Positions 33,666 to 42,601 of a stretch of DNA of 64,000 bases are shown here, in pieces. Where the stretch lies: the NCBI RefSeq assembly GCF_900176645.1, contig NZ_FXAN01000126.1, positions 81,065-145,064 on the forward strand, in the 5' to 3' direction. A program made the position numbers and the translations under genes. This DNA comes from Burkholderia singularis. Lineage in GTDB: Bacteria > Pseudomonadota > Gammaproteobacteria > Burkholderiales > Burkholderiaceae. Below the pieces are notes generated by a model. The model was not told the DNA's origin and made no database searches. It was given only the letters and a program-made list of their open reading frames with translations. Position 1 is the stretch's first letter; every line of letters starts with the position of its first letter.

Positions 33666-34553
33666 GTGAGCGCGCAGGAAGCGGCGCCGCGCGCGTTGAT
33701 TTTCACGGCGGACGATTTCGGCCTGCATGAGCGGGTCAACGCGGCCGTCGAGCGTGCGCATCGCGACGGCGTGCTCGCGGCCGCGAGCTTGATGGTGGGC
33801 GCCGCCGCCGCGCGCGATGCGGTTGAGCGCGCGAAGCGGCTGCCTTCGCTCGCCGTCGGCCTGCATATCGTGCTTGCCGACGGCCCCGCGACGCTGCCCG
33901 CGCATGAGATTCCGGCGCTTGTCGGCCCCGACGGCCGGTTCGGTGACGCGATGGCGAAGGACGGCTGCCGGTTCTTTTTCCTGCCGCACGTGCGCGCGCA
34001 GTTGCGCCGCGAGATTCGCGCGCAGTTCGAGGCGTTCGCGGCCACCGGGCTCACGCTCGATCATGTGAACACGCACAAGCATTTCCATCTGCACCCGAGC
34101 GTGCTGTCGATGATCATCGACATCGGCCGCGAATTCGGGCTTGCCGCAATGCGGTTGCCCTACGAGCCGTCGATGCCGTTCTGGCTCAAGCCGTGGATCG
34201 CGCTCGTGCGCGCCCGGCTCGTTCGCGCGGGGATCGCGCACAACGATTACGTGGTCGGCATCGCGCAGACGGGCGGGATGGACGAGGCCGTGCTGCTCGA
34301 CGCGCTCGCGAAGCTGCCGCCCGGCGTCGGCGAGATTTATTGCCATCCGGCGGAGGCGGGCGACGGTCCGATCACGCCGTCGATGCGCGAATACCGGCCG
34401 GCCGACGAGCTTGCCGCGCTGCTGTCGCCGCGCGTGTCGGCCGCGCTGCGGGCGGCGGGCGTCGCGCGCGGCGGCTTTGCCGACGTGTTCGGACTGGCGC
34501 GCGGCGCGCGCGCGGGCGGCGGCCTCGCAGAAACCGGAGCGCGGGCACCATGA
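33666..34553 (+). CDS. hpnK: Hopanoid-associated deacetylase HpnK (YdjC-like)
   Basis: 295 residues. YdjC/ChbG-like carbohydrate deacetylase that removes the acetyl group from N-acetylglucosaminyl-bacteriohopanetetrol. Metal-binding residues Asp16-Asp17 in FTADDFGLHERVN and the histidine cluster HVNTHKHFHLHPS; GEIYCHPAE near the C-terminus is also conserved. GTG start three bases after the hpnJ stop; stop overlaps the hpnL start by ATGA. Confidence 0.93.
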   Translation: MSAQEAAPRALIFTADDFGLHERVNAAVERAHRDGVLAAASLMVGAAAARDAVERAKRLPSLAVGLHIVLADGPATLPAHEIPALVGPDGRFGDAMAKDGCRFFFLPHVRAQLRREIRAQFEAFAATGLTLDHVNTHKHFHLHPSVLSMIIDIGREFGLAAMRLPYEPSMPFWLKPWIALVRARLVRAGIAHNDYVVGIAQTGGMDEAVLLDALAKLPPGVGEIYCHPAEAGDGPITPSMREYRPADELAALLSPRVSAALRAAGVARGGFADVFGLARGARAGGGLAETGARAP

Positions 34554-35596
34554 TCCGTTGGCTCAAATGGCTGGGCTGGCCGCTCGGGATCGCGATCCTG
34601 ATCGCGCTGCTGCTGCACGACGGCGCGGCAGACGTCGTGCACGTGATCGGCCGCGCGGGCTTTGCGCTGCTGTGGCTGGTGCCGTTCCACGGCTTGCCGC
34701 TGCTGCTCGATGCGCATGCGTGGCGGCTGCTGCTCGACAAGCGCGCGCCGCTGCCGTTCCTCTGGTGGATCGCGACCGTGCGCGAGGCAGTGAACCGGTT
34801 GCTGCCGGTTGTCGGCGTCGGCGGCGAGATCGTCGGCATCCGGCTGGCGCGCTGGCGCGTGCCCGATGCGAGCCGGGTGACGGCTTCGGTGATCGTCGAG
34901 GTGCTTGTGACGGTGGCCGTGCAGTATGCGTTCGCCGCGCTCGGTCTCGTGATGCTGCTCGCCGGCACGCAGCGCGGCGTCGGCGCGCATACGATCGGCG
35001 TCGCGCTCGTGCTGTCGCTGCCGATGCCGGTGCTGGCGTTCGTGTTGATGCGCCGCGGCGGCGTCTTTCATGCGATCGAGCGTTTCGCGGGGCGGCTGCT
35101 CGGCGATTCGCACCGCCTGCTGCAAGGTGTCGACGGCAAGCGTCTCGACGTCGACATCGATGCGCTGATGTCGCGCGCGGGCCTGCTGTTTCGCGCATTC
35201 TTCTGGCAACTCGCCGGCTATGTGGTGGGCGCGCTCGAAATTTATTGGGCGCTCGCGCTGCTTGGTCATCCGGTGTCGCTCGGCGGGGCGGTCGCGATCG
35301 AGGCAATGACGCAGGCGGTTCGCCATGCGGCGTTCATGGTGCCGGGCGGGCTCGGCGTTCAGGAGGCGACCGTCGTGCTGCTCGCGCAGATGTTTGGCGT
35401 CGATCGCGAGACGGCGCTCTCGCTTGCGCTGGTCAAGCGCGTGCGTGAGCTCGTGTTCGGCGCGCTCGCGCTCGGGTCGTGGCAACTGGTCGAGTTGTCG
35501 CGCACGCGCCGCCGGATTCGCAGCCATGCGCGCCGCGCGGCGCGCACCGCGGCGGCGGCCGCGCGGCGCGAGCAGCGGGCCGAGACTATGCTCTGA
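34550..35596 (+). CDS. hpnL: Hopanoid-associated membrane protein HpnL
   Basis: 348 residues, seven to eight hydrophobic segments, of the lysylphosphatidylglycerol-synthase-membrane-region type. Segments such as NRLLPVVGVGGEIVGIRLARW and RHAAFMVPGGLGVQEATVVLL are characteristic of HpnL; a role in moving or flipping hopanoids has been proposed. Coupled to hpnK by a 4-bp overlap. The C-terminus ends in a basic Arg/Ala-rich cytoplasmic tail. Last gene of the hpn run. Confidence 0.9.
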   Translation: MIRWLKWLGWPLGIAILIALLLHDGAADVVHVIGRAGFALLWLVPFHGLPLLLDAHAWRLLLDKRAPLPFLWWIATVREAVNRLLPVVGVGGEIVGIRLARWRVPDASRVTASVIVEVLVTVAVQYAFAALGLVMLLAGTQRGVGAHTIGVALVLSLPMPVLAFVLMRRGGVFHAIERFAGRLLGDSHRLLQGVDGKRLDVDIDALMSRAGLLFRAFFWQLAGYVVGALEIYWALALLGHPVSLGGAVAIEAMTQAVRHAAFMVPGGLGVQEATVVLLAQMFGVDRETALSLALVKRVRELVFGALALGSWQLVELSRTRRRIRSHARRAARTAAAAARREQRAETML

Positions 35597-35853
35597 GCGC
35601 CGGGGCTGGGGACACACGACCCAATCAAAGCGTAAAGTCGCGGAACTCGGGCCCAGGATTCGGGTTTGCGTGCAACGCTCGAACGCGAATCGCAAGCGCG
35701 CCATGCTGGCCTATGACGGCTTGCCATTGCCCCATCCGATTCTTCCTGATTGCGCATGCTTCGGGCTTGCTCCGGATTTTCGCGCGCGATGGCCGGGGTA
35801 CGGTATGCTTTTGCGCGTGTTCCATGCCATGCGCAGGCCGCGCGGTTTCTCCG

Positions 35854-36414
35854 ATGACGATGTTCCGATTCCGTATTTTCCCTGTCGTGATGCTCGGCGC
35901 GGCGCTGGCGCTCGCCGGTTGCGACGAGCGCCAGAGCGAGCAGAACGTGCAGCGACTCAAGGATTTTTTCAACGCGGTCAAGCCCGCGCCCCTGTTTCTG
36001 AAGGGACTCACGCCGGGCGTGACGACCGAGGCCGAGATTCGCAGCCAGATGGGCAAGCCGGAGACCGAGCGTGTCTACACCGACGGCTCGAAGCGGCTCG
36101 AATATCCGCGCGGCCCGATGGGCAACGAGACCTATATGGTCGACATCGACGCGAACGGCCGCTTCGTCGCCGCGACGCAGGTGCTGACAGCGGCGAATTT
36201 CGCGAAAATCCGGCCCGGCATGACCGAGGACGAGGTGCGGCGCCTGCTCGGCAAGCCGACCGAGATCGCGCGCTATCCGCTCAAGCCCGAGACGGTCTGG
36301 AGCTGGCGCTGGCTTGAGGACGGCGTCAATCAGGACGCATTCTTCAACGTCCATTTCGGCCCCGATGGACTCGTCTATACGACGTCGCGCTCCGACATCC
36401 TGAAGGGGCGCTGA
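35854..36414 (+). CDS. Lipoprotein with two SmpA/OmlA (BamE-like) repeats
   Basis: 186 residues. Signal peptide with lipobox LALAGC23, so a lipoprotein; residue 24 is Asp, which in enteric bacteria would hold it at the inner membrane. Two repeats of the SmpA/OmlA pattern: LTPGVTTEAEIRSQMGKPE (52-70) and IRPGMTEDEVRRLLGKPTE (119-137), each followed by a strand-rich segment. BamE itself has one such unit. 257 bp after hpnL, so possibly independent. A role in outer-membrane assembly or lipid handling is inference only. An 18-bp palindrome follows at 36464. Confidence 0.8.
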   Translation: MTMFRFRIFPVVMLGAALALAGCDERQSEQNVQRLKDFFNAVKPAPLFLKGLTPGVTTEAEIRSQMGKPETERVYTDGSKRLEYPRGPMGNETYMVDIDANGRFVAATQVLTAANFAKIRPGMTEDEVRRLLGKPTEIARYPLKPETVWSWRWLEDGVNQDAFFNVHFGPDGLVYTTSRSDILKGR

Positions 36415-36463
36415 GCGCCGCGCGCTTGGACGTGTGCGGCCGGCCCGCCGTTGCGCGCCGCAA

Positions 36464-36481
36464 CGCCGCGGCGCCGCGGCG
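36464..36481. repeat. 18-bp perfect GC palindrome after the lipoprotein gene
   Basis: CGCCGCGGCGCCGCGGCG reads identically on both strands, 50 bp past the lipoprotein stop. It would fold into a small hairpin; without a T-tract its role as a terminator is uncertain, and GC-only palindromes arise readily at this base composition. Confidence 0.35.
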
Positions 36482-36760
36482 CATTCGTGCAGGGCTGCCA
36501 CGCGTTCCGGCTCTATCGAAAAAGCGACCCGAAACTTGCGAAATTGCGGCATGCGGCGCGCGCCCGAGCGCGTTTGCCGCCCGTGCCGATGCCGCCAGAC
36601 CCGCGCCGCACGGGCGCAGTGAGTCCGCGCCAAGCGCATATTGCGGTGCAGCATCGCACGCCCGATGCATTTGAGCCGATTTTTTTCGCTTGCGACTATC
36701 CGCGTCAAACCGGCGCAGCCGCTTGTGCGCCTCTTCCAACACGATCACGGAGACTCAAGC
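36482..36760. other. Leader of the hisQ-type operon
   Basis: 279 bp, no gene. Contains a candidate ArgR-type half-site in reverse orientation at 36682-36697 (TT-N8-GCGACT, which reads AGTCGC-N8-AA on the minus strand), 64 bp before the GTG start at 36761, next to a T-run at 36680-36686. Confidence 0.35.
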
Positions 36761-37450
36761 GTGTTTCTATACGGCTTTGGCCCGGTCATCTGGGCCGGCA
36801 CCGTGCAGACGGTCGAGCTGTCGGTGCTTTCGCTTGCTGCAGCGATCGCGCTCGGCCTGATCGGCGCGGTCGCGAAGCTCTCGCGCAATCGGGCGCTGCG
36901 CGCCGTCGCGACCGGCTATACGACGCTGATCCGCTCGGTGCCCGATCTCGTGCTGATGCTGCTGCTGTTCTACAGTCTTCAGATCTGGCTCAACGAACTG
37001 ACCGACTTGATGAACTGGCGGCAGATCGACATCGATCCGTTCGCGGCAGGCGTGCTCGTGCTCGGCTTCATCTACGGCGCTTACTTCACCGAAACGTTTC
37101 GCGGCGCGTTCCTGTCGGTGCCACGCGGGCAGCTCGAGGCGGGCAGTGCGTATGGGATGAGCGGGATGCGCGTGTTCGCGCGCATTCTGTTTCCGCAGAT
37201 GATGCGCTTTGCGCTGCCCGGCATCGGCAACAACTGGCAGGTGCTCGTGAAGGCGACGGCGCTGGTGTCGATCATCGGCCTGGCCGATATCGTGAAAGCC
37301 GCCCAGGATGCGGGCAAGAGCACGTTCAACATGTTCTTCTTCATCGTCGTTGCGGCGCTGATCTATCTGGCGATCACGACGTTCTCGAACCTCGTGCTCA
37401 GGCAGCTCGAGAAGCGCTATTCCATCGGTGTGAGGCACGCTGAACTATGA
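36761..37450 (+). CDS. hisQ: Basic-amino-acid ABC permease (HisQ/AotQ-like)
   Basis: 229 residues, five predicted membrane helices. Binding-protein-dependent permease with the EAA loop QLEAGSAYGMSGMRVFARILFPQ that docks the ATPase, and the polar-amino-acid signature TTLIRSVPDLVLMLLLFYSLQ. GTG start at 36761 with GGAGA upstream; this gives the normal family length. Overlaps hisM by 4 bp. Forms a heterodimer with HisM to import histidine, arginine, lysine or ornithine. Symbol by analogy; the P. aeruginosa name would be aotQ. Confidence 0.9.
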   Translation: MFLYGFGPVIWAGTVQTVELSVLSLAAAIALGLIGAVAKLSRNRALRAVATGYTTLIRSVPDLVLMLLLFYSLQIWLNELTDLMNWRQIDIDPFAAGVLVLGFIYGAYFTETFRGAFLSVPRGQLEAGSAYGMSGMRVFARILFPQMMRFALPGIGNNWQVLVKATALVSIIGLADIVKAAQDAGKSTFNMFFFIVVAALIYLAITTFSNLVLRQLEKRYSIGVRHAEL

Positions 37451-38160
37451 TCGAGATCCTCCAGGAATTCGGGCGCGCGTTCTTCTATTGGGATGGTCAG
37501 CGCATGTCGGGGCTCGCGGTCACGCTCTGGCTTCTCGTCGCGTCGCTCGCGCTCGGCTTCGTATGCTCGGTGCCGCTCGCGGTGGCCCGCGTGTCGAAGA
37601 ACCGCTGGGTGTCGGCGCCCGTGTCGTTCTACACGTATGTGTTTCGCGGCACGCCGCTGTACGTGCAACTGCTGCTCATCTATACCGGGATGTACAGCCT
37701 CGCGTTCGTGCGCGAGCACGCGATGCTCGACGCGTTTTTCCGCAGCGGCTTCAATTGCACGATCCTGGCGTTCGCGCTCAACACCTGCGCGTACACGACC
37801 GAAATTTTCGCCGGCGCGATCCGTGCGATTCCGCACGGCGAGGTCGAAGCGGCGCGCGCCTACGGGATGGGCGCGTTCACGATGTACCGCCGGGTGATTC
37901 TGCCTTCGTCGCTGCGCCGCGCGCTGCCGCTGTACAGCAACGAGGTGATCCTGATGCTGCACGCGACGACCGTCGCGTTCACGGCAACCGTGCCCGACAT
38001 CCTCAAAGTCGCGCGTGACGCGAATTCGGCGACGTATATGGCGTTTCAGTCGTTCGGAATCGCCGCGCTGATCTATCTTGCGGTATCTTTCGCACTCGTC
38101 GCGGCCTTTCGTCGGGCCGAGCGCCACTGGCTCGCGTATCTCGCGGCCGGCCGCCATTGA
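37447..38160 (+). CDS. hisM: Basic-amino-acid ABC permease (HisM/AotM-like)
   Basis: 237 residues, five membrane helices, partner of the preceding permease. Family text FRGTPLYVQLLLIYTGMYSLAF, and the EAA loop GEVEAARAYGMGAFTMYRRVILP. Start overlaps the hisQ stop (ATGA), and hisP follows after 21 bp, so the three are one transcript. Confidence 0.91.
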   Translation: MIEILQEFGRAFFYWDGQRMSGLAVTLWLLVASLALGFVCSVPLAVARVSKNRWVSAPVSFYTYVFRGTPLYVQLLLIYTGMYSLAFVREHAMLDAFFRSGFNCTILAFALNTCAYTTEIFAGAIRAIPHGEVEAARAYGMGAFTMYRRVILPSSLRRALPLYSNEVILMLHATTVAFTATVPDILKVARDANSATYMAFQSFGIAALIYLAVSFALVAAFRRAERHWLAYLAAGRH

Positions 38161-38181
38161 TTTCATTTCCGGGAGAGCCAG

Positions 38182-38979
38182 TTGGCAGAGACCACGAACA
38201 CGAACGCCGCCGCCTGCAAGCTCGAGGCGCGGGACATCCACAAGCGCTACGGCGACAACGAAGTGCTCAAGGGCGTGTCGCTGAATGCGAAGGCGGGGGA
38301 TGTGATCAGCATCATCGGCGCGAGCGGCTCGGGCAAGAGCACGTTTTTGCGCTGCATTAATTTTCTCGAGCGGCCGAACGCGGGGCAGATCGTCGTCGAC
38401 GGCGAGCAAGTGCGCACCAAGACCGATCGCGCGGGCAATCTCGAAGTCGCCGATCACAAGCAGCTTCAGCGAATCCGCACGAAGCTCGCGATGGTGTTCC
38501 AGCACTTCAATCTGTGGGCGCACATGAACGTGCTGGAGAATGTGATGGAAGCGCCGGTGCATGTGCTTGGAATTCCGAAGAAAGAGGCGCAGGAGCGCGC
38601 GCGCGAATATCTGGAGAAGGTCGGGCTCGCGCCGCGGGTGGAGAAGCAGTATCCGTCGCATCTGTCGGGCGGCCAGCAGCAGCGCGTGGCGATCGCGCGC
38701 GCGCTGGCGATGCATCCGGACGTGATGCTGTTCGACGAGCCGACCTCGGCGCTGGACCCGGAGCTGGTGGGCGAAGTGCTGAAGGTGATGCAGAAGCTCG
38801 CGGAGGAAGGGCGCACGATGATCGTGGTCACGCACGAGATGGGCTTCGCGCGCAACGTGTCGAATCACGTGATGTTCCTGCACCAGGGGCGCACCGAGGA
38901 GGAGGGCAACCCCGCCGACGTGCTCGCGCGTCCGCAGAGCGGGCGTTTGAAGCAGTTCCTGTCGGGCAGCCTCAAGTAA
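38182..38979 (+). CDS. hisP: Basic-amino-acid ABC transporter ATPase (HisP/AotP-like)
   Basis: 265 residues. Walker A GASGSGKST at 46-54, Q-loop LAMVFQHFNLWAHMNVLEN, signature LSGGQQQRVAIARA, Walker B VMLFDEPTSALDPE, H-loop VVTHEMGFARN. TTG start at 38182 preceded by GGGAG. Energises HisQM. The periplasmic binding protein is not next to it but at 47817, beyond the AST genes. Confidence 0.93.
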   Translation: MAETTNTNAAACKLEARDIHKRYGDNEVLKGVSLNAKAGDVISIIGASGSGKSTFLRCINFLERPNAGQIVVDGEQVRTKTDRAGNLEVADHKQLQRIRTKLAMVFQHFNLWAHMNVLENVMEAPVHVLGIPKKEAQERAREYLEKVGLAPRVEKQYPSHLSGGQQQRVAIARALAMHPDVMLFDEPTSALDPELVGEVLKVMQKLAEEGRTMIVVTHEMGFARNVSNHVMFLHQGRTEEEGNPADVLARPQSGRLKQFLSGSLK

Positions 38980-39009
38980 CGGGCCGGCCGACATGCGAGG
39001 CAGCAGGCC

Positions 39010-40071
39010 GTGGTGTCCGTGAACCGGCCGGCGAGTCCGGCTCGCACGATACAGGTGGCGATCGTCGCGTTGCCGCCGGTGTCGATGTCGGGCGTCGGGC
39101 CGATCGTCGATGCGCTGAATCTCGCCAACGAGATCGACGGACGCCTTTTGTACCGCTGGCAGGTTTGTTCGTGGGACGGGCGGCCGGTGCCGCTCGCGGG
39201 CGGCGCGCAATGGCACGCGCATGCCGCGTTCAACGATGCGATCGTCTGCGATTGGCTGATCGTCGTCAGCGAGCGGTTTCAGCAGTTTGCCGACTACCGG
39301 CTTTTTCTCGCGAGCCTCGCGCGGGTCGGGCAGCGCACGCCGCTCGTGACGGGCATCCATCATGGCGTGTGGTGGCTCGCGATGGCCGGGCAGTTGTCCG
39401 GCTACCGGGTCAGCGTGAATGGGGAGACGTATCAGCAGTTCGCCGAGCAATTCGAGCGCTCGATCGTCACGCAGCAGATTTTCGAAATCGACCGCGATCG
39501 CGCAACCTGCGCGGGCGGGCAGGCGAGCGTCGATTTCATGCTGACGATGATCGGCCGCGATCATGGCCGCGAACTCGCCGAACGGATCGCCGACGCGCTT
39601 GGCACGGGCACGCTCAGAAGCGGTGACGAGCGGCAGCGCATTCCGTTCGTGACCGCGCCGGGCGAGCGGCATCCGCGATTGAACGATGCGCTGCTGCTGA
39701 TGGAGGCGAATATCGAGGACCCGCTGACGACCGACGAAATCGCCGGGCTCGTCGGGGTGTCGAGGCGGCAGCTCGAGCGGCTGTTCAAGCAGTATCTGGG
39801 CGCGATGCCGTCGCGGTATTACCTGAATTTGCGGTTGCTCAAGGCGCGCACGCAGTTGCAGCGCACCAGCAAGTCGGTGGTGCAGGTGAGCCTTGCTTGC
39901 GGGTTCGCGTCGGCCGCGCATTTTTCGAACGCGTACCGCGAGCGGTTCGGCGTGACGCCCCGGGAGGACCGGCGGGCCTGGGTCGAAGGAGGCGGGCTCG
40001 AGGCCCCGCAGGCAGGCGCGCTGGTCGAAAGGACGGGCAGGAGCAAAAGCGGCGGCCCGGGCGTGCCGTGA
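39010..40071 (+). CDS. argR: ArgR-type AraC/GlxA-family regulator of arginine catabolism
   Basis: 353 residues. N-terminal DJ-1/PfpI-like (GATase1-like) domain, about 15-190, and a C-terminal AraC DNA-binding domain, about 225-330 (LTTDEIAGLVGVSRRQLERLFKQ ... VSLACGFASAAHFSNAYRERFG). Architecture and position between a basic-amino-acid transporter and the AST genes match Pseudomonas ArgR, the arginine-responsive activator of aot and aru operons; it is unrelated to E. coli ArgR. Start is one of two GTG codons (39010, 39013). 30 bp after hisP, so it may be in that operon. Confidence 0.85.
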   Translation: MVSVNRPASPARTIQVAIVALPPVSMSGVGPIVDALNLANEIDGRLLYRWQVCSWDGRPVPLAGGAQWHAHAAFNDAIVCDWLIVVSERFQQFADYRLFLASLARVGQRTPLVTGIHHGVWWLAMAGQLSGYRVSVNGETYQQFAEQFERSIVTQQIFEIDRDRATCAGGQASVDFMLTMIGRDHGRELAERIADALGTGTLRSGDERQRIPFVTAPGERHPRLNDALLLMEANIEDPLTTDEIAGLVGVSRRQLERLFKQYLGAMPSRYYLNLRLLKARTQLQRTSKSVVQVSLACGFASAAHFSNAYRERFGVTPREDRRAWVEGGGLEAPQAGALVERTGRSKSGGPGVP

Positions 40072-40103
40072 CGGGCCGAATAGCCGCTCACGCGACAGGC
40101 CGT

Positions 40104-40161
40104 TGTCGACGCTCTTCAGCCGCTTCCATGCTCCGCAAAATTTCCCGTCGCAATCACGCAA
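40104..40161 (+). promoter_or_regulatory. Candidate ArgR-type half-sites before astC
   Basis: TGTCGA-N8-AG at 40104-40119 and CGTCGC-N8-AA at 40146-40161, compared with the consensus I recall for Pseudomonas ArgR, TGTCGC-N8-AA. They lie in the 154-bp gap between the regulator gene and astC. The first overlaps an inverted repeat, CGACA-6 bp-TGTCG (40093-40108). Confidence 0.35.
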
Positions 40162-40225
40162 GACGCTGCGCGAACGATTTCCTAAACTTGAACCTGTTAT
40201 CTCTGACGAATTGGAAGGAACGCTC

Positions 40226-41461
40226 ATGAAAACCCCGACCGTGTCCCGCCAGACTTTCGACGAAGTCATGGTGCCGGTGTTCTCCCCCGCGCCGTTCGTG
40301 CCGGATCGCGGCGAAGGCTCGCGCGTATGGGATACGGCCGGGCGCGATTACGTCGATTTCGCGGGCGGCATCGCCGTCACCGCGCTCGGCCACGGCCATC
40401 CGGAACTGCTGAAGGTGCTCGACGAGCAGAGCCGCAAGCTCTGGCACATCGGCAACGGCTATACGAACGAGCCGGTGCTGCGCCTGGCCAAGCGTCTGGA
40501 AGCGCTGACTTTCGCCGATCGCGCGTTCTTCGCGAATTCCGGCGCGGAGGCGAACGAGGCCGCGCTGAAGCTCGCGCGCCGCGTCGCGTTCGAGCGGCAC
40601 GGCGCGGACAAATACGAGATCGTGTCGTTCGCCCAGTCGTTTCACGGCCGCACGTTCTTCACCGTCAGCGTCGGCGGCCAGCCGAAGTATTCGGACGGCT
40701 TCGGCCCGGTGCCCGCCGGCATCAAGCATCTGCCGTTCAACGATATCGCCGCGGCCAAGGCCGCGATCGGCCCGCAAACCTGCGCGGTGATCGTCGAGCC
40801 GATCCAGGGCGAAGGCGGCGTGATCCCCGCCGATCCGGCGTTCCTGAAGGCGCTGCGCGAAGCGTGCGATGCCAACGGCGCCCTGCTGATCTTCGACGAA
40901 GTGCAGACGGGCGTGGGCCGCACGGGCCACTTCTACGCTTACATGGACACGGGCGTCACGCCCGATATCCTGACGACCGCGAAGGCGCTCGGCAACGGCT
41001 TTCCGATCGGCGCGATGCTGACGACGGCCGAGCTTGCCGCGCATTTCAAGCTTGGCGTGCACGGCACGACATACGGCGGCAATCCGCTTGCGTCGGCAAT
41101 TGCCGAGAAGGTCGTCGAGCTCGTCAGCGATCCGGCGCTGCTTGCCGGCGTGCGCGAGCGCAGCGAGCGGCTGACGGCCACCCTCGCGAAGATCAACGCG
41201 CGCTTCAATCTCTTTAAGGACATTCGCGGCAAGGGGCTGCTGATCGGCGCGGAACTCGTCGCGGCGTTCGGCGGCCGCGCGAAGGATTTCGTGTCGGCAG
41301 CGGCCGAGCACGGCGTCATCATGTTGATCGCGGGGCCGGATGTGCTGCGTTTCGCACCGTCGCTCGTGATCGAGCTCGACGTGCTCGACGAGGGGCTGGC
41401 GCGCTTCGAAAAGGCGGTCGAACAGGTGCTCGCCGCAGCGCAAGCCGGCGCCGCCCGCTGA
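40226..41461 (+). CDS. astC: Succinylornithine transaminase / acetylornithine aminotransferase
   Basis: 411 residues, class III PLP aminotransferase. Converts succinylornithine and 2-oxoglutarate to succinylglutamate semialdehyde and glutamate, third step of the AST pathway. PLP-site text: FANSGAEANEAALKLARR, FHGRTFFTVSVGGQPKYSDGFGP, LLIFDEVQTGVGRTGHFYAY and TTAKALGNGFPIGAM with the Schiff-base Lys. Start at 40226 has GGAAGGAA upstream and is the family start. Leads astC-aruF-aruG-astD-astB-astE. Confidence 0.94.
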   Translation: MKTPTVSRQTFDEVMVPVFSPAPFVPDRGEGSRVWDTAGRDYVDFAGGIAVTALGHGHPELLKVLDEQSRKLWHIGNGYTNEPVLRLAKRLEALTFADRAFFANSGAEANEAALKLARRVAFERHGADKYEIVSFAQSFHGRTFFTVSVGGQPKYSDGFGPVPAGIKHLPFNDIAAAKAAIGPQTCAVIVEPIQGEGGVIPADPAFLKALREACDANGALLIFDEVQTGVGRTGHFYAYMDTGVTPDILTTAKALGNGFPIGAMLTTAELAAHFKLGVHGTTYGGNPLASAIAEKVVELVSDPALLAGVRERSERLTATLAKINARFNLFKDIRGKGLLIGAELVAAFGGRAKDFVSAAAEHGVIMLIAGPDVLRFAPSLVIELDVLDEGLARFEKAVEQVLAAAQAGAAR

Positions 41462-41515
41462 AGCCGCCCGTATCCCGGCATATCGCAGTAGATAGACCAG
41501 CAGACAGGAACGACG

Positions 41516-42601
41516 ATGCTCTTCGTACGCCCAGGCAGACTCGCCGATCTCGACGCGCTCGCGCAGATGGCGCGCACCGCGCAACCCGTGCTGCATTCGT
41601 TGCCGCACGACCGCGCGGCGCTCGAGGCGCGCGTCGCGCTTTCCGAGGATTCGTTTCGCGCGGAAGTCGATTTTCCCGGCGAGGAGTTCTATTTGTTCGT
41701 GCTCGAGGACGGCGCGACGGGCAAGCTGCTCGGCACGTCGAGCATCGTCGCTGCGGCCGGCTACTCGGAGCCGTTCTACGCGTTTCGCAACGATGCGCTG
41801 ATCCATGCGTCGCGCGAGCTGCATGTGAATCGCAAGATCCATGCGCTCACGATGTCGCATGAACTGACCGGCAAGAGCCGCCTGGCGGGCTTCTACGTCG
41901 ATCCGTCGCTGCGCGGCGATGCGGCCGCGCATCTGCTGTCGCGCGCGCGGATGATGTATATCGCCGCGAACCGCAGCCGCTTCACGCCGGAAGTATTCTC
42001 GCTGCTGCTCGGCGTCACCGACGGCTCGGGCGTTTCGCCGTTCTGGGAAGCGGTCGGCCGCAAGTTTTTCGGCCGCGATTTCGCGGCGATCGAGATCGAG
42101 TCGGGCGGCAGAAGCCGCACGTTCATCGCCGAAGTGATGCCGACCTATCCGCTGTACGTGCCGCTGTTGCCCGAGGCCGCGCAGCGCGTGCTGGGCGAGC
42201 CGAACGAGCATGCGCTGCTTGCCTACGACATTCATCTCGAAGAAGGCTTCGAGCCGGATCGTTATGTCGATATTTTCGATGCCGGCCCGGTGCTGACCGC
42301 GCAAGTCGACCGTACCGCGTGCGTGACGCGCAACGTCGCGCGCATGGTGCGCGAATCCGCGCGGGAGCACGGCGAGATCGCGTGCCTGCTGTCGAGCGGC
42401 CGCGGCGACGCGTTTCGCTGCGTGCTCGCGGATCTGCCCGCAACCGGCGCCGACGCGCCGCTTGCCGCCGACGCGCGCGCGGCGCTCGACGTCGCCGATG
42501 GCGATACGGTGCGCTGCGTACCGCTGCACCAGCGCGACGCCGAGGGTGGCCGCGATGCGCGCGGCAGCCTGCCGGCCCATTCACAGGGAGATGCAGCATG
42601 A
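41516..42601 (+). CDS. aruF: Arginine/ornithine N-succinyltransferase, alpha subunit
   Basis: 361 residues. With the next gene product it makes the two-subunit arginine succinyltransferase (AstA-type), which transfers succinyl from succinyl-CoA to arginine, first step of the AST route. Opening MLFVRPGRLADLDALAQMA, then GKSRLAGFYVDPSLRGDAAA and GSGVSPFWEAVGRKFFGRDF, are AstA-family segments. Compared with its paralogue it has a longer, more variable C-terminus. The stop overlaps the aruG start by 4 bp. Confidence 0.93.
   Translation: MLFVRPGRLADLDALAQMARTAQPVLHSLPHDRAALEARVALSEDSFRAEVDFPGEEFYLFVLEDGATGKLLGTSSIVAAAGYSEPFYAFRNDALIHASRELHVNRKIHALTMSHELTGKSRLAGFYVDPSLRGDAAAHLLSRARMMYIAANRSRFTPEVFSLLLGVTDGSGVSPFWEAVGRKFFGRDFAAIEIESGGRSRTFIAEVMPTYPLYVPLLPEAAQRVLGEPNEHALLAYDIHLEEGFEPDRYVDIFDAGPVLTAQVDRTACVTRNVARMVRESAREHGEIACLLSSGRGDAFRCVLADLPATGADAPLAADARAALDVADGDTVRCVPLHQRDAEGGRDARGSLPAHSQGDAA

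Noticed and set aside
37417..40269. 950-codon minus-strand frame opposite hisQMP and argR
   Set aside because: His/Arg-rich antisense shadow of several well-supported plus-strand genes.
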